Positions 8,489-16,358 of a stretch of DNA of 64,000 nucleotides are shown piece by piece. The notes beneath the pieces are model-generated. The model made no database searches. It worked only from the letters and a program-made list of their open reading frames with translations, and was not told where the DNA came from. The first letter of the stretch is position 1. Each line of letters begins with the position of its first letter. This DNA comes from Geodermatophilus aquaeductus (GTDB lineage Bacteria > Actinomycetota > Actinomycetes > Mycobacteriales > Geodermatophilaceae), in assembly GCF_900182545.1 (NCBI RefSeq), contig NZ_FXTJ01000002.1, positions 434,001-498,000 on the forward strand, read 5' to 3'. The position numbers and the translations under genes were made by a program.

Positions 8489-9498
8489 CGCAGTGCTCCC
8501 TCGGGCTCGGGGACGACGGGCGCCACGGGGGCGCCCTCCTCGCGCAGCGACCGGCCGGTGAGCCCGAGGAAGACGTCGTCGAGGCTGGGCCGGCGGCTCT
8601 CGATGCCGGCGACGCCGAGGCCCGCGGCGTCGAGCTCGCGGACCAGCTGCACCAGCGCGCCGCCGCCGTTCGGGACGCGGCCGACCACCCGGTCGCCGTG
8701 CACCTGCGGTGGCTCGGCGCCGGGCAGCCCGGCGACCAGCCGCGCGACCGCGCCCACCTCGTCGGCGCGGGCGGCGGTGACGGTGAGGACGTCGCCGCCG
8801 ACGCCGGACTTCAGCGCGTCCGGCGTGCCCTCGGCGACGATCGCGCCGGAGTCGATGACGAGGATCCGGTCGCACAGGGCGTCGGCCTCGTCGAGGTAGT
8901 GCGTGGTGAGGAAGACCGTCGTCCCCCGCTCCTCGCGCAGCCCCCGGATGTGCTGCCACAGGTTGGCCCGCGCCTGCGGGTCCAGGCCGGTCGTGGGCTC
9001 GTCGAGGAAGACCAGCCCGGGCTCGTGCACCAGGCCCATCGCGATGTCGAGGCGGCGCCGCTGGCCGCCGGACATCGCCTTGGGCTTGCGCTCCCACAGC
9101 CCCTCGAGGTCGAGCTCGGTGAACAGCCGGCGGCCGCGGGCGGTGGCGTCGGCGGTGCTCATGCCGTAGAGCCGGCCGTGGTCGACGACCTCCTCCCCCG
9201 CCAGCGCCTCGGGCTGGGTGGAGCCGCTCTGCGAGACGTAGCCGATGCGCCGGCGCACGCCGACCGGGTCGGCCAGCAGGTCGCAGCCAGCCACGGTCGC
9301 GGTGCCCGCCGTGGGCACCAGCAGCGTGGTGAGCATGCGCAGGGTGGTGGTCTTGCCGGCCCCGTTGGGACCCAGGAAGCCGACGATCTCGCCGGCTGCG
9401 ACGTCGAGGTCCACACCGGCGACGGCGCGGACCTCCTGCTTCTTCCTCCGGAAGGTGCGGGCGAGCCCGCGAGCCTCGATCACGCGGGCAGTGTTCAA
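8485..9498 (-). CDS. ABC transporter ATP-binding protein, DrrA-like
   Basis: 337 residues, usual for DrrA-type subunits. Walker A GPNGAGKTTT near residue 43, signature MSGGQRRRLDIA near 141, Walker B LVFLDEPTTGLD near 160, then a ~100-residue C-terminal extension typical of drug-exporting ATPases. It energises the permease at 7712-8488. The start is a TTG (9496-9498) just after an inverted repeat that overlaps the padR stop; the ribosome site is weak. The family and the nearby PadR gene suggest inducible efflux. Confidence 0.9.
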   Translation of the reverse strand: MNTARVIEARGLARTFRRKKQEVRAVAGVDLDVAAGEIVGFLGPNGAGKTTTLRMLTTLLVPTAGTATVAGCDLLADPVGVRRRIGYVSQSGSTQPEALAGEEVVDHGRLYGMSTADATARGRRLFTELDLEGLWERKPKAMSGGQRRRLDIAMGLVHEPGLVFLDEPTTGLDPQARANLWQHIRGLREERGTTVFLTTHYLDEADALCDRILVIDSGAIVAEGTPDALKSGVGGDVLTVTAARADEVGAVARLVAGLPGAEPPQVHGDRVVGRVPNGGGALVQLVRELDAAGLGVAGIESRRPSLDDVFLGLTGRSLREEGAPVAPVVPEPEGALR

Positions 9499-9500
9499 CT

Positions 9501-9519
9501 TTGACTACCGCGTGGTCAA
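9501..9519. promoter_or_regulatory. Inverted repeat between padR and drrA-like gene
   Basis: TTGACTACCGCGTGGTCAA has 8-base arms (TTGACTAC / GTGGTCAA) with one mismatch. It covers the padR stop codon and ends two bases from the TTG start of the ATPase gene. Location and symmetry fit a repressor site acting on the exporter genes. The cognate regulator is not known; PadR is the obvious candidate. Confidence 0.45.
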
Positions 9520-10130
9520 CCCGTTTCCGGCGCGTCGCCGAGCACCGCCGGCGGCCAGAGGCCGTCGACCGGGAGGTCGGGGCCCGGCTCCTCGCCGGCG
9601 AACCGGTAGTGGCCGGCGTCGAGGCGCCCGCACACCTCGCGCACCCACGCGCGCTCGCCCTCGATCCAGTGCCCGGTGACGCGGAACAGCTCAGCGGTCG
9701 TCGCCGGCGCCAGCCGGTCGGTGGCCACGCTGCGCACCCGTGCCGCCGTGCCCGACGCCGCGGCCTCCAGGTGCAGCGCCCGCGCCCGCAGCGCCTCGCG
9801 CACCTCTGCGCGCGGCAGGACCGTGACGAAGCACAGGCCCGCCAGCAGTCGCGAGGGGTCGCCGGGCGCGGGCTCGCGCAGCGCCAGGTCCAGCAGCCGA
9901 CGGAACTCGACCTCGCCGTCGGGGGTGAGCCGGTAGGACACCGGGTCGCCGGGCAGCTCGTCGACCAGCCCGCGGCCGGCCAGCGTCCGCAGGCCCGAGT
10001 AGATGGAGCCCGGCTTGACGTGCGCCCAGTCCTCGACCTGCCAGCTCAGCAGCTCGCGGCGCAGCAGGTAGCCGTGCACCGGCTGGAACACCCGCACCGC
10101 CCCGAGCAGCAGCAGCCGCGTGGTCGACAT
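9516..10130 (-). CDS. PadR family transcriptional regulator
   Basis: 204 residues. The N-terminal winged helix is typical PadR: LLLLGAVRVFQPVHGYLLRR, then HVKPGSIYSGLRTLAGRGLV at ~35-57 and a wing ending YRLTPDGE. The C-terminal ~110 residues form the helical dimerisation part seen in longer PadR proteins. It stands first in a minus-strand operon with the DrrAB-type exporter 17 bases downstream. PadR-family repressors commonly control adjacent multidrug ABC genes and respond directly to the exported compound. Confidence 0.88.
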   Translation of the reverse strand: MSTTRLLLLGAVRVFQPVHGYLLRRELLSWQVEDWAHVKPGSIYSGLRTLAGRGLVDELPGDPVSYRLTPDGEVEFRRLLDLALREPAPGDPSRLLAGLCFVTVLPRAEVREALRARALHLEAAASGTAARVRSVATDRLAPATTAELFRVTGHWIEGERAWVREVCGRLDAGHYRFAGEEPGPDLPVDGLWPPAVLGDAPETG

Positions 10131-10167
10131 GCGCCCACTGTGCCCGGCCCGACCGGCGACCGGACAG

Positions 10168-10193
10168 CGCCCTCACCCGTTCCCGGGTGGGCG
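10168..10193 (-). terminator. Hairpin between small membrane protein gene and padR
   Basis: CGCCCTCACCCG (10168-10179) pairs with CGGGTGGGCG (10184-10193), leaving one bulged T. It follows the gene ending at 10197 and precedes padR, so it probably separates the uppS operon from the padR-exporter operon. Confidence 0.5.
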
Positions 10194-10196
10194 TCC

Positions 10197-10508
10197 TCAC
10201 TCGGAACGGCGGTGGTCCCGGGGTACGTCGGGGAGCCAGGGCAGCTCCCGGGTGGGCGGCGTCCGCGGCGGGACGTCGTCCGGCGGCGGCCAGCCGGCCA
10301 GGTCGTCGTCCGGCGGCCACTCGTCGCGGGACCGCCGTCCGCCCCGCGGCCGGAGCGCCACCAGCGCCCACACCAGCGGGACCGCGAGCACCGGCCACTG
10401 CACGGCGAGGTCGCCGATCCACAGCAGGCCCGCGAGGAGCAGCGCGAACAGCCAGCCCGCCGTCCACAGGCCGAGCGCGCGGGCCTCCCGGGGGTCGCGG
10501 CGGGGCAC
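10197..10508 (-). CDS. Small membrane protein, unknown function
   Basis: 103 residues from a GTG start, three bases after the stop of the DUF885-type gene, so probably co-transcribed. Two hydrophobic segments (about residues 12-29 and 34-52) are followed by a charged, proline- and tryptophan-rich cytoplasmic tail (DEWPPDDDLAGWPPPDD). No family recognised. The tail composition resembles many short actinobacterial envelope proteins. Confidence 0.6.
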   Translation of the reverse strand: MPRRDPREARALGLWTAGWLFALLLAGLLWIGDLAVQWPVLAVPLVWALVALRPRGGRRSRDEWPPDDDLAGWPPPDDVPPRTPPTRELPWLPDVPRDHRRSE

Positions 10509-10511
10509 CGG

Positions 10512-11729
10512 TCAGGCGGCCGACAGCTCGGCGGTCACGACGGCGGGGGTCAGCGGCTCGTCGAGCAGGCGGACGAAGCGGTCGGCGACGTCCTGCCCTT
10601 CCGGCCGTGCGGCCAGCCAGCGCTGCAGCAGGTCGTAGCCCTCGACGTAGGTGGTGATGTAGGCCCGCCACAGGGGGTGGGTGAGGAAGCGCAACTGCTG
10701 GCGGGCCCGGTCGGGGCTGACCAGCGACCAGCGCTGGATGTAGGCAGCCACCTCGTCGGCGTCGGCGCCGCGGTCGTGCAGCATCACGGCGGCGTCCTGG
10801 CGGACGCGGTTGAGCGGTGCGGCGGCCGCGGCGATCCGCTCGGCGAGGTGCCCGTCGAAGCGCAGGCCCAGGTCGCCGAGCACCTCGGCGCCCCACGGCC
10901 CCCATCCCCGGCCGACGGCGGCGTCGATCCCGAGGTCGGCCAGCCCCTCGGCCATGAGGCACTCGGGCGTGTTGACGAGGAACACCGTGTGCTCGAGGTG
11001 CCCGTCGCGCTCGACCAGCCCGCGCTCCTTGCGGCAGTGCTCGGTGTGGTGGCCGGGGTAGGACTCGTGGGCCACCAGGTGCGCGAGCTGGCTGAGCCGG
11101 TGCGGCAGGTCGGCGTTGATCGCCACGCGCGAGCGGAAGTCGCCCTCGTAGTAGTTGAAGCCCGACCACGGCTTGTCGGTGACCACCTCGTAGCGGACCG
11201 TCTCGGCCTCGGGCAGGCCGTAGCGGCCGCGCACCCGGTCGCGCAGCGCGCTGGACAGCGCGTGCACGGCCGCCTCCAGCCGCTGCGGCGGGCACTCCTC
11301 GCGACGGCGGTGCGCGGCGTAGCGCTCGGCGAGGGTGCCGTCGCCGGGCAGCAGCGCGTCGAGCTCGGCGTGCGCGGCGGCGTAGTGGGCGGCGTCGCCG
11401 AGGACGAGGTCGACCTGGAAGTAGCTGCGGACCTCGTCGAGGAAGCCGACCGGCTCGCCGCTCATCTTCCGGGCGCTGCACTCCAGGCCGGTGAGCTGGC
11501 CGCGGAGGAAGGCGGTGCGGTCCTCGGGGAGGTCGGCGTCGTCGAGCTCACGGATCAGGGCGCGGGCCTGGTCGCGCAGCGCCTGCGGGGTGGGCGCCGG
11601 CTCGCTCTCCACCTCCGCGCGGATCCGCTTCTCACCGGTGTAGGCGTCGACGAAACCGGCCTCCAGTCGGTCGAAGCGCAGGCCCAGCCGCACGTACTCG
11701 AGGGGGACGTCGACGGTGCCGGCAGCCAT
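10512..11729 (-). CDS. DUF885-type putative zinc metallopeptidase
   Basis: About 405 residues from ATG 11729 (MAAGTVDVPLEYVRLGLR); an upstream GTG at 11780 would overlap uppS. The motif HESYPGHHTEH near residue 221 is the HExxxGHH signature of DUF885 proteins, distant relatives of gluzincins, with a likely downstream Glu in ECLMAEGLADLG. No signal peptide is visible, so it should act in the cytoplasm. It is shorter than typical DUF885 members (~550). Substrate unknown. It lies 13 bases after the uppS stop, in the same operon. Confidence 0.75.
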   Translation of the reverse strand: MAAGTVDVPLEYVRLGLRFDRLEAGFVDAYTGEKRIRAEVESEPAPTPQALRDQARALIRELDDADLPEDRTAFLRGQLTGLECSARKMSGEPVGFLDEVRSYFQVDLVLGDAAHYAAAHAELDALLPGDGTLAERYAAHRRREECPPQRLEAAVHALSSALRDRVRGRYGLPEAETVRYEVVTDKPWSGFNYYEGDFRSRVAINADLPHRLSQLAHLVAHESYPGHHTEHCRKERGLVERDGHLEHTVFLVNTPECLMAEGLADLGIDAAVGRGWGPWGAEVLGDLGLRFDGHLAERIAAAAAPLNRVRQDAAVMLHDRGADADEVAAYIQRWSLVSPDRARQQLRFLTHPLWRAYITTYVEGYDLLQRWLAARPEGQDVADRFVRLLDEPLTPAVVTAELSAA

Positions 11730-11742
11730 GCGCCCGAGTCTG

Positions 11743-12531
11743 TCACCCACCGAAACGGCGGTGCCGCGCCGCGTAGGCACGCAGCGCGCGCAGGAAGTCC
11801 ACCCGCCGGAAGTCGGGCCAGTAGACGTCGGTGAAGTAGAACTCCGAGTGCGCCGTCTGCCAGAGCAGGAAGCCCGACAGCCGCTGCTCGCCGCTGGTGC
11901 GGATGACGAGGTCGGGGTCGGGCTGGCCGCGGGTGTAGAGGTGCTCGGCGATGTGCTCGACGTCGAGGGACTCGACCAGCTCGTCCAGCGACGTCCCCCG
12001 GCTGGCGTGGTCGGCCAGCAGCGAGCGGACGGCGTCGGCGATCTCCCGGCGCCCGCCGTAGCCGACGGCGAGGTTGACCGTGGCGCCCGGCCGGTCGCGG
12101 GTGACCTCCTCGGCCTCCTTGAGGACGCTGACCGTCTCGGCCGGCAGCAGGCCCAGCGCGCCGACCGGGTGCAGCTGCCAGCGGCGGTCGGGGGCGGAGA
12201 GGTCCTCGACGACGCCCTCGATGATCCGCAGCAGCGGCGTCAGCTCCGGCTCGGGCCGCGACAGGTTGTCGGTGGAGAGCAGGAAGAGGGTGACCACCTC
12301 GACGCCGGCCTCGTCGCACCAGCCGAGGAAGGAGGCGATCCGGTCGGCGCCGCGGCGGTGTCCCGCGTTCGGGTCGAGCAGCCCGGTGGCCCGCGCCCAG
12401 CGCCGGTTGCCGTCGATGATCGCGCCCACGTGGCGGGGGACGTCGGCGCCCACCAGCTGCTGTGCCAGCCGGCGCTCGTAGAGCTGGGTCAGCGCGTCGC
12501 GGACCCACTGTCGCGCCCCCACGGCGCACAC
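11743..12531 (-). CDS. uppS: cis-prenyl (isoprenyl) diphosphate synthase, UppS family
   Basis: 262 residues. The pyrophosphate-binding motif IIDGNRRWA (D40) and the C-terminal SGEQRLSGFLLWQ motif with SEFYF identify a Z-prenyl transferase, which adds isopentenyl units in cis to an allylic diphosphate. Its neighbour is a hemolysin III gene, the same pairing as mycobacterial Rv1085c/Rv1086. That favours the short-chain Z,E-farnesyl type over decaprenyl synthase. This is a context inference, since chain length cannot be read from the motifs. GTG start at 12531 or GTG 12522; no clear ribosome site. Confidence 0.92.
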   Translation of the reverse strand: MCAVGARQWVRDALTQLYERRLAQQLVGADVPRHVGAIIDGNRRWARATGLLDPNAGHRRGADRIASFLGWCDEAGVEVVTLFLLSTDNLSRPEPELTPLLRIIEGVVEDLSAPDRRWQLHPVGALGLLPAETVSVLKEAEEVTRDRPGATVNLAVGYGGRREIADAVRSLLADHASRGTSLDELVESLDVEHIAEHLYTRGQPDPDLVIRTSGEQRLSGFLLWQTAHSEFYFTDVYWPDFRRVDFLRALRAYAARHRRFGG

Positions 12532-12630
12532 CCTAGGCGCCCCGGGACGCCGCCGTTCCGCTGCCTCCCGGGCGCGTCCGCGGCCTCCGCCGGGCTGACG
12601 GCGAACTCACAGGTCGCTGCCGGTGCAGGT

Positions 12631-12651
12631 GGACCTACGGGTCCGTAACCT
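12631..12651 (+). promoter_or_regulatory. Putative promoter of a leaderless hemolysin III mRNA
   Basis: A -10-like TAACCT (12646-12651) ends six bases before ATG 12658, so transcription would begin at the start codon. No -35 or ribosome site is convincing. The inverted repeat GGACC-TACG-GGTCC (12631-12644) directly abuts it and could be an operator. The divergent uppS promoter must lie in the same 126-base gap. Confidence 0.4.
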
Positions 12652-12657
12652 CGGTCC

Positions 12658-13470
12658 ATGAGCACCCTCCCCGACGATCGCGAGCACGTCCGGGTGCAGT
12701 CCGACGGGGCCGAGATCGAGGCTCCGCGCGGCCCGGCGGTCGCCGCCGTCCTCGACGAGGGCCAGCAGGTCGAGCGGACCTGGACGGCCGAGGACTTCGA
12801 CGACGACGACTGGGACCACCCCGACACACGGCCGCGGATGCGCGGCTGGCTGCACCTGTTCGCCTTCTTCGGCGCGATCGTCGCCGGCGCCGTGCTGATC
12901 CCGCTGGGCTCCGTGCTCGGCGCCCGCGCCGGGTTCTCCGTCGCCGTGTACTGCCTGACCATCTGCGGGCTGTTCGGCATCAGCGCGCTCTACCACCGGC
13001 GGCGCTGGTCACCGCGCGGCTGGAAGGTCATGAAGCGGCTCGACCACTCGATGATCTTCCTGTTCATCGCGGGCACGTACACACCGTTCTCGCTGCTCGC
13101 CGTCGACCAGCCCCTGGGCTACTGGGTCCTCGGCGGCGTCTGGGCCGGGGCCCTGGCCGGCGTCTGCCTCAAGCTGACCTGGCCGACGGCGCCCCGCTGG
13201 GTGGGCGTGCCCCTCTACATCGGCCTGGGCTGGGTCGCCGTCTTCATCCTCACCGACATCCTGCACATCGCCGGCGTCACCTCGCTGGTGCTGCTCGCGG
13301 CCGGCGGGGTGCTCTACACGGTCGGCGGCATCGCCTACGCGATCAAGAAGCCGAACCCGTGGCCGGGCGTCTTCGGGTACCACGAGGTCTTCCACGCGAT
13401 GACCATCGTGGCCGCGATCTGCCACTACATCGCCGTCTACTTCGCGATGTACAACTCGCCCTTCGTCTGA
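12658..13470 (+). CDS. Hemolysin III / TrhA family membrane protein
   Basis: 270 residues. A ~60-residue acidic, soluble N-terminus (DFDDDDWDHPDTRPR) precedes seven membrane segments. The PAQR-type metal site is visible as SALYHRR, RLDHSMIFLFIAGTYTP and GYHEVFHAMTIV with AICHY near the C-terminus. Family members resemble eukaryotic adiponectin receptors and influence membrane-lipid properties; haemolysis is probably not the native role. Divergent from uppS, as in mycobacteria. Confidence 0.9.
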   Translation: MSTLPDDREHVRVQSDGAEIEAPRGPAVAAVLDEGQQVERTWTAEDFDDDDWDHPDTRPRMRGWLHLFAFFGAIVAGAVLIPLGSVLGARAGFSVAVYCLTICGLFGISALYHRRRWSPRGWKVMKRLDHSMIFLFIAGTYTPFSLLAVDQPLGYWVLGGVWAGALAGVCLKLTWPTAPRWVGVPLYIGLGWVAVFILTDILHIAGVTSLVLLAAGGVLYTVGGIAYAIKKPNPWPGVFGYHEVFHAMTIVAAICHYIAVYFAMYNSPFV

Positions 13471-13475
13471 GCGCC

Positions 13476-13509
13476 GAGGCTGTGCACTTCCGCGGAAGTG
13501 CACAGCCTC
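13476..13509. terminator. 34-base perfect palindrome between convergent genes
   Basis: Every base from 13476 to 13509 is matched around the centre TTCCGCGGAA (13488-13497). It covers two bases of the stop codon of the menJ-like gene and starts six bases after the hemolysin III stop. It can serve as a two-way terminator or as a cruciform. Perfect symmetry with no loop is unusual for a plain terminator. Confidence 0.75.
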
Positions 13510-14758
13510 AGGCGAACAGCGGGCGCTCGTCGAGGCGGCGGGACACCCGGCCGGCCAGACGCCAGGCCCGGGCGACGGCGTCGCGATCGGCGTCGGTGAC
13601 CAGGTTGCCCATCACCCGCAGCGCCACCGTCATCAGGACGCGCGAGCGCATGCCGACCGGCCCCGCCGCGGGCAGCAGGCGCGGCAGGGTGAGCAGCCCG
13701 GCGAGCCGGCGGGCGATGGAGAACGCCTCGCCGTAGTGGCCGCGCAGGCTGGCCGGCCAGGCCGCCGACCAGTCGGCCTCGTCCAGCATCCCGGCGAGGG
13801 TGCGCCCGGTCTCCAGGCCGTAGTCGATGCCCTCGCCGTTGAGCGGGTTGACGCAGCCGGCGGCGTCGCCGACCAGCGCCCAGTTGCGCCCGGCCACGCC
13901 CGACACCGCACCGCCCATCGGCAGCAGCGCCGACGCGGGCGCCTGCACCGGCCCGGACAGCTCCCAGTCCTCGCGGCGGGCGGCCGCGTAGGTCTCCAGC
14001 AGCGCCTTGAGCTGCACCCCGGCCGGCCGGCGCGCGGTGGCCAGCGTGCCGACGCCGATGTTCACCTGTCCGGCCGCGGCGCCGAGCGGGAACACCCACC
14101 CGTAGCCCGACAGCAGCTCGCCCTCGGCGTCGCGCAGCTCCAGGTGCGAGGAGATCCACTCGTCGTCGCTGCGGCCGGAGGTGGCGTAGCCGCGGGCGGC
14201 GACGCCGTAGGCGGTGTCGCGGTGCCACTCCCGGCCGAGGAGCCGCCCCAGGGGCGAGCGGACGCCGTCGGCCACGACCAGCCGCTCGCAGCGCACGGTG
14301 GCCCGCTCTCCACCGACGTCGAACACCACGCCGCGCACCCGGTCGCCGTCGCGCTCGACGTCGACCGCCCGCGCGCCCTCCAGCGGCGTCGCGCCGGACT
14401 GCAGGGCGCAGGCGCGGATGCGGGCGTCGAGCTCGGTGCGCGGCACGGCGCTGCCGTGGTCGGGGAACGCCCCGCCGGGCCAGGGCAGCTCCCAGACCCG
14501 GCCGAAGCCGGCGGCGCGCAGGCCGCGATTGCGCGCCTTGCTCCGCGCCCAGTCGCCGAGGCCGAGCCGGTCGAGCTCGGCGACCGCGCGCGGGGTCAGC
14601 CCGTCGCCGCAGGCCTTGTCGCGGGGGAAGACGGCGGCGTCGGCGAGCAGGACGTCGGCACCCCCGCGCGCCGCCCACGCGGCGGCGGCCGACCCGGCCG
14701 GCCCGGCTCCCACCACCAGGACGTCGGTGGCGGCGGGGACGGCAGAGGGGGCGGGCAC
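13508..14758 (-). CDS. menJ: Geranylgeranyl reductase family FAD oxidoreductase, MenJ-like
   Basis: 416 residues. N-terminal FAD fold VLVVGAGPAGSAAAAWAARG, then FPRDKACGDGLTPRAVAEL, the sequence block shared with mycobacterial MenJ (Rv0561c). The central GYGWVFPLG and the second FAD motif WALVGDAAGCVNPLNGEG match along the whole length. MenJ saturates one double bond of the menaquinone side chain. The gene is monocistronic between convergent hemolysin III and the MDMPI-type gene 30 bases away. Specific assignment as menJ rests on recalled similarity; a carotenoid or archaeol-type reductase is less likely. Confidence 0.85.
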   Translation of the reverse strand: MPAPSAVPAATDVLVVGAGPAGSAAAAWAARGGADVLLADAAVFPRDKACGDGLTPRAVAELDRLGLGDWARSKARNRGLRAAGFGRVWELPWPGGAFPDHGSAVPRTELDARIRACALQSGATPLEGARAVDVERDGDRVRGVVFDVGGERATVRCERLVVADGVRSPLGRLLGREWHRDTAYGVAARGYATSGRSDDEWISSHLELRDAEGELLSGYGWVFPLGAAAGQVNIGVGTLATARRPAGVQLKALLETYAAARREDWELSGPVQAPASALLPMGGAVSGVAGRNWALVGDAAGCVNPLNGEGIDYGLETGRTLAGMLDEADWSAAWPASLRGHYGEAFSIARRLAGLLTLPRLLPAAGPVGMRSRVLMTVALRVMGNLVTDADRDAVARAWRLAGRVSRRLDERPLFA

Positions 14759-14788
14759 GCCCCCAGTGTCCCTGCTCAGCGCGGTGCC

Positions 14789-15445
14789 CTAGGCGAACAG
14801 GGGGAAGCGGGCGGCCCACTCCCCCAGGGCGGCGCGGTCGGCGCCGGACAGCGGCTCGCGGCCGGTGCCGCGGCGGGCGGCGGTGGCGTCGTCCCACCCG
14901 GCCGGCAGGGGACCGCCGAGCAGCCCCTCGAGCACCCGCCGGACCTCGGCCAGCCCGTCGGCCGGGGGCCCGGGCCGGTCGAGGTATGCCACCAGGTCGA
15001 GGTGGTGGACGGTGGCCTCGACGGCGAGCGTGGACGCCAGGTCCCCGGCGCGGACCACCCACCCCTGCGTCGCCACCAGCTCGCCGGGGTCGGCGCGGCC
15101 CGCGGCCACGCACACCGCGGCCGCCGTCTCCGCGTACAGGGGTGCCAGGTTCGGCATCCCGCCCGTCGCGCTGGCCCGCACGCGGGTGCGCCACGCGGTG
15201 GAGTCGTCGTCCTCGGGCGAGGGCTGCCAGGAGCGCCAGTAGGCGACGGCGTCGGTGGTGGGCGGCCCGCCCGCCGGGGTGGCCAGCGCGACCAGTCCCC
15301 GGCGGGCGTCGTCGAGCAGGTGCTGGGTGAGGTCGAGGACCGCCCAGCCCGCGCAGCCGCTGGGCCGGTCCCCCTCCTCCGGCATCAGGTCGGTGACCAG
15401 GGCGGACAGGGCGCCGTAGGCGGACCGCAGCAGCTCCGGGCTCAC
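14789..15445 (-). CDS. Mycothiol-dependent maleylpyruvate isomerase-fold (DinB-like) protein
   Basis: About 218 residues from GTG 15445 (MSPELLRSAYGALSAL). The four-helix N-terminal domain has the CAGWAVLDLTQHLLDD pattern, with the histidine that binds metal in the DinB/MDMPI fold, and a second histidine pair in EATVHHLDLVAYL near 155. Members are mycothiol S-transferases or uncharacterised. No gentisate-pathway genes are nearby, so maleylpyruvate isomerisation is not implied. A general mycothiol-dependent detoxification role is more likely. Confidence 0.75.
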   Translation of the reverse strand: MSPELLRSAYGALSALVTDLMPEEGDRPSGCAGWAVLDLTQHLLDDARRGLVALATPAGGPPTTDAVAYWRSWQPSPEDDDSTAWRTRVRASATGGMPNLAPLYAETAAAVCVAAGRADPGELVATQGWVVRAGDLASTLAVEATVHHLDLVAYLDRPGPPADGLAEVRRVLEGLLGGPLPAGWDDATAARRGTGREPLSGADRAALGEWAARFPLFA

Positions 15446-15462
15446 CCCGGCAGCCTGGCAGC

Positions 15463-16068
15463 TCAGAGCTGCGGGCCGCGCGCCCGGACCTCCTCCACCG
15501 AGGACATGGCGTCGCGCAGCTCGGTCAGCCAGGCGTCGGCGTGCTGCCCCACCAGCCGCACCGCCCAGACCAGGGCCTCGGAGCGGGAGCGGGCGACGCC
15601 GGCGTCGACGAGGGTGTCGAGCACCAGCCGCTCGGACTGGCGCAGCCGGGTCATCACCGGCACCGAGGCGTTGGTGAACACCTCGCGGACGTCGCCGCAG
15701 GAGGCGCCCCACGCCACCGACCGGCCGTAGCGCTCCTGCGCGGCGTCGGCGATGGCCATCCGCTGCTCGCGGGTGTCCTCGCGGAAGCGGGCGATGCGCC
15801 CGGCGCGGGCGGCGGCGGGGTCGCCCTCCCCGGCGTCGGGCTCGGCCAGCGGGCCGACGACGGTGATCTCGTCACGGTCGACGACGAGGTCCACCGGGCC
15901 GGTGAACCAGCCGTCGGGCAGCCGCCCGGCGAACCAGCCGGCGACCTCGGCGCGGTCGACCGGCGGCGGGGCGTCTCCCCCGCGGCCACCCGGGCCGCGG
16001 CGGCGGAAACCCGGGGCGCCCATCCGGGCGAAGGGTGAGTCGGCGAATCGGGCGTGGTGTCCGTGCAC
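15463..16068 (-). CDS. Uncharacterised protein with ribbon-helix-helix-like C-terminus
   Basis: 201 residues, GTG start with GAGGAGG five bases upstream. The N-terminus is His/Gly/Arg-rich (HGHHARFADSPFARMG). A middle region (~38-110) has short acidic blocks. The last ~55 residues read VPVMTRLRQSERLVLDTLVD and ARSRSEALVWAVRLV, close to the strand-helix-helix pattern of CopG/RHH repressors (the SRSEA turn). No known family was recognised overall. Paired TTACAC sites 25-44 bases upstream would suit RHH binding, so autoregulation is plausible. The histidines suggest metal sensing. All functional statements are inference. Confidence 0.6.
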   Translation of the reverse strand: MHGHHARFADSPFARMGAPGFRRRGPGGRGGDAPPPVDRAEVAGWFAGRLPDGWFTGPVDLVVDRDEITVVGPLAEPDAGEGDPAAARAGRIARFREDTREQRMAIADAAQERYGRSVAWGASCGDVREVFTNASVPVMTRLRQSERLVLDTLVDAGVARSRSEALVWAVRLVGQHADAWLTELRDAMSSVEEVRARGPQL

Positions 16069-16092
16069 AGCGGCCTCCTCGGCAGCAGGTGA

Positions 16093-16112
16093 TTACACGC
16101 TTACACGGTAAG
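16093..16112. promoter_or_regulatory. TTACAC direct repeats with CTTAC-ACG-GTAAG palindrome
   Basis: TTACAC occurs at 16093-16098 and 16101-16106, an 8-base period. CTTAC (16100-16104) and GTAAG (16108-16112) form an inverted repeat across it. It is AT-richer than its surroundings and sits directly before the minus-strand gene at 16068, so it probably holds that promoter and an operator. The rest of 16113-16358 shows no gene. Confidence 0.45.
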
Positions 16113-16358
16113 ACGGTCGCCGGCAGAGGGCGAGTACCCCCGCTCCGCCCTGAGCGGACAGCACCCACCGTCACCCTCCGGCGACGGACGCGCACCTGCC
16201 ACCTCGTGTCGCGTCGAGAGGCCTCGCTTCTGTCACTTGTGCACATGCCGGGGGCCCGAGGATCGACGTCCGTGGGCGACCCTGGCCATGGTGCGCGGGG
16301 CGGGCGACGGCGGATCCTCGCCGACGTCAGCACATCCCCCTGAACCCGGGAGCCCGAC

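Noticed and set aside
9501-11834. 777-codon plus-strand frame opposite padR and the DUF885-type gene
   Set aside because: Low-complexity translation; the minus strand holds recognised families in proper order.
16113-16358. Small gene in the 246-base gap
   Set aside because: No frame with start, ribosome site and plausible composition was found.
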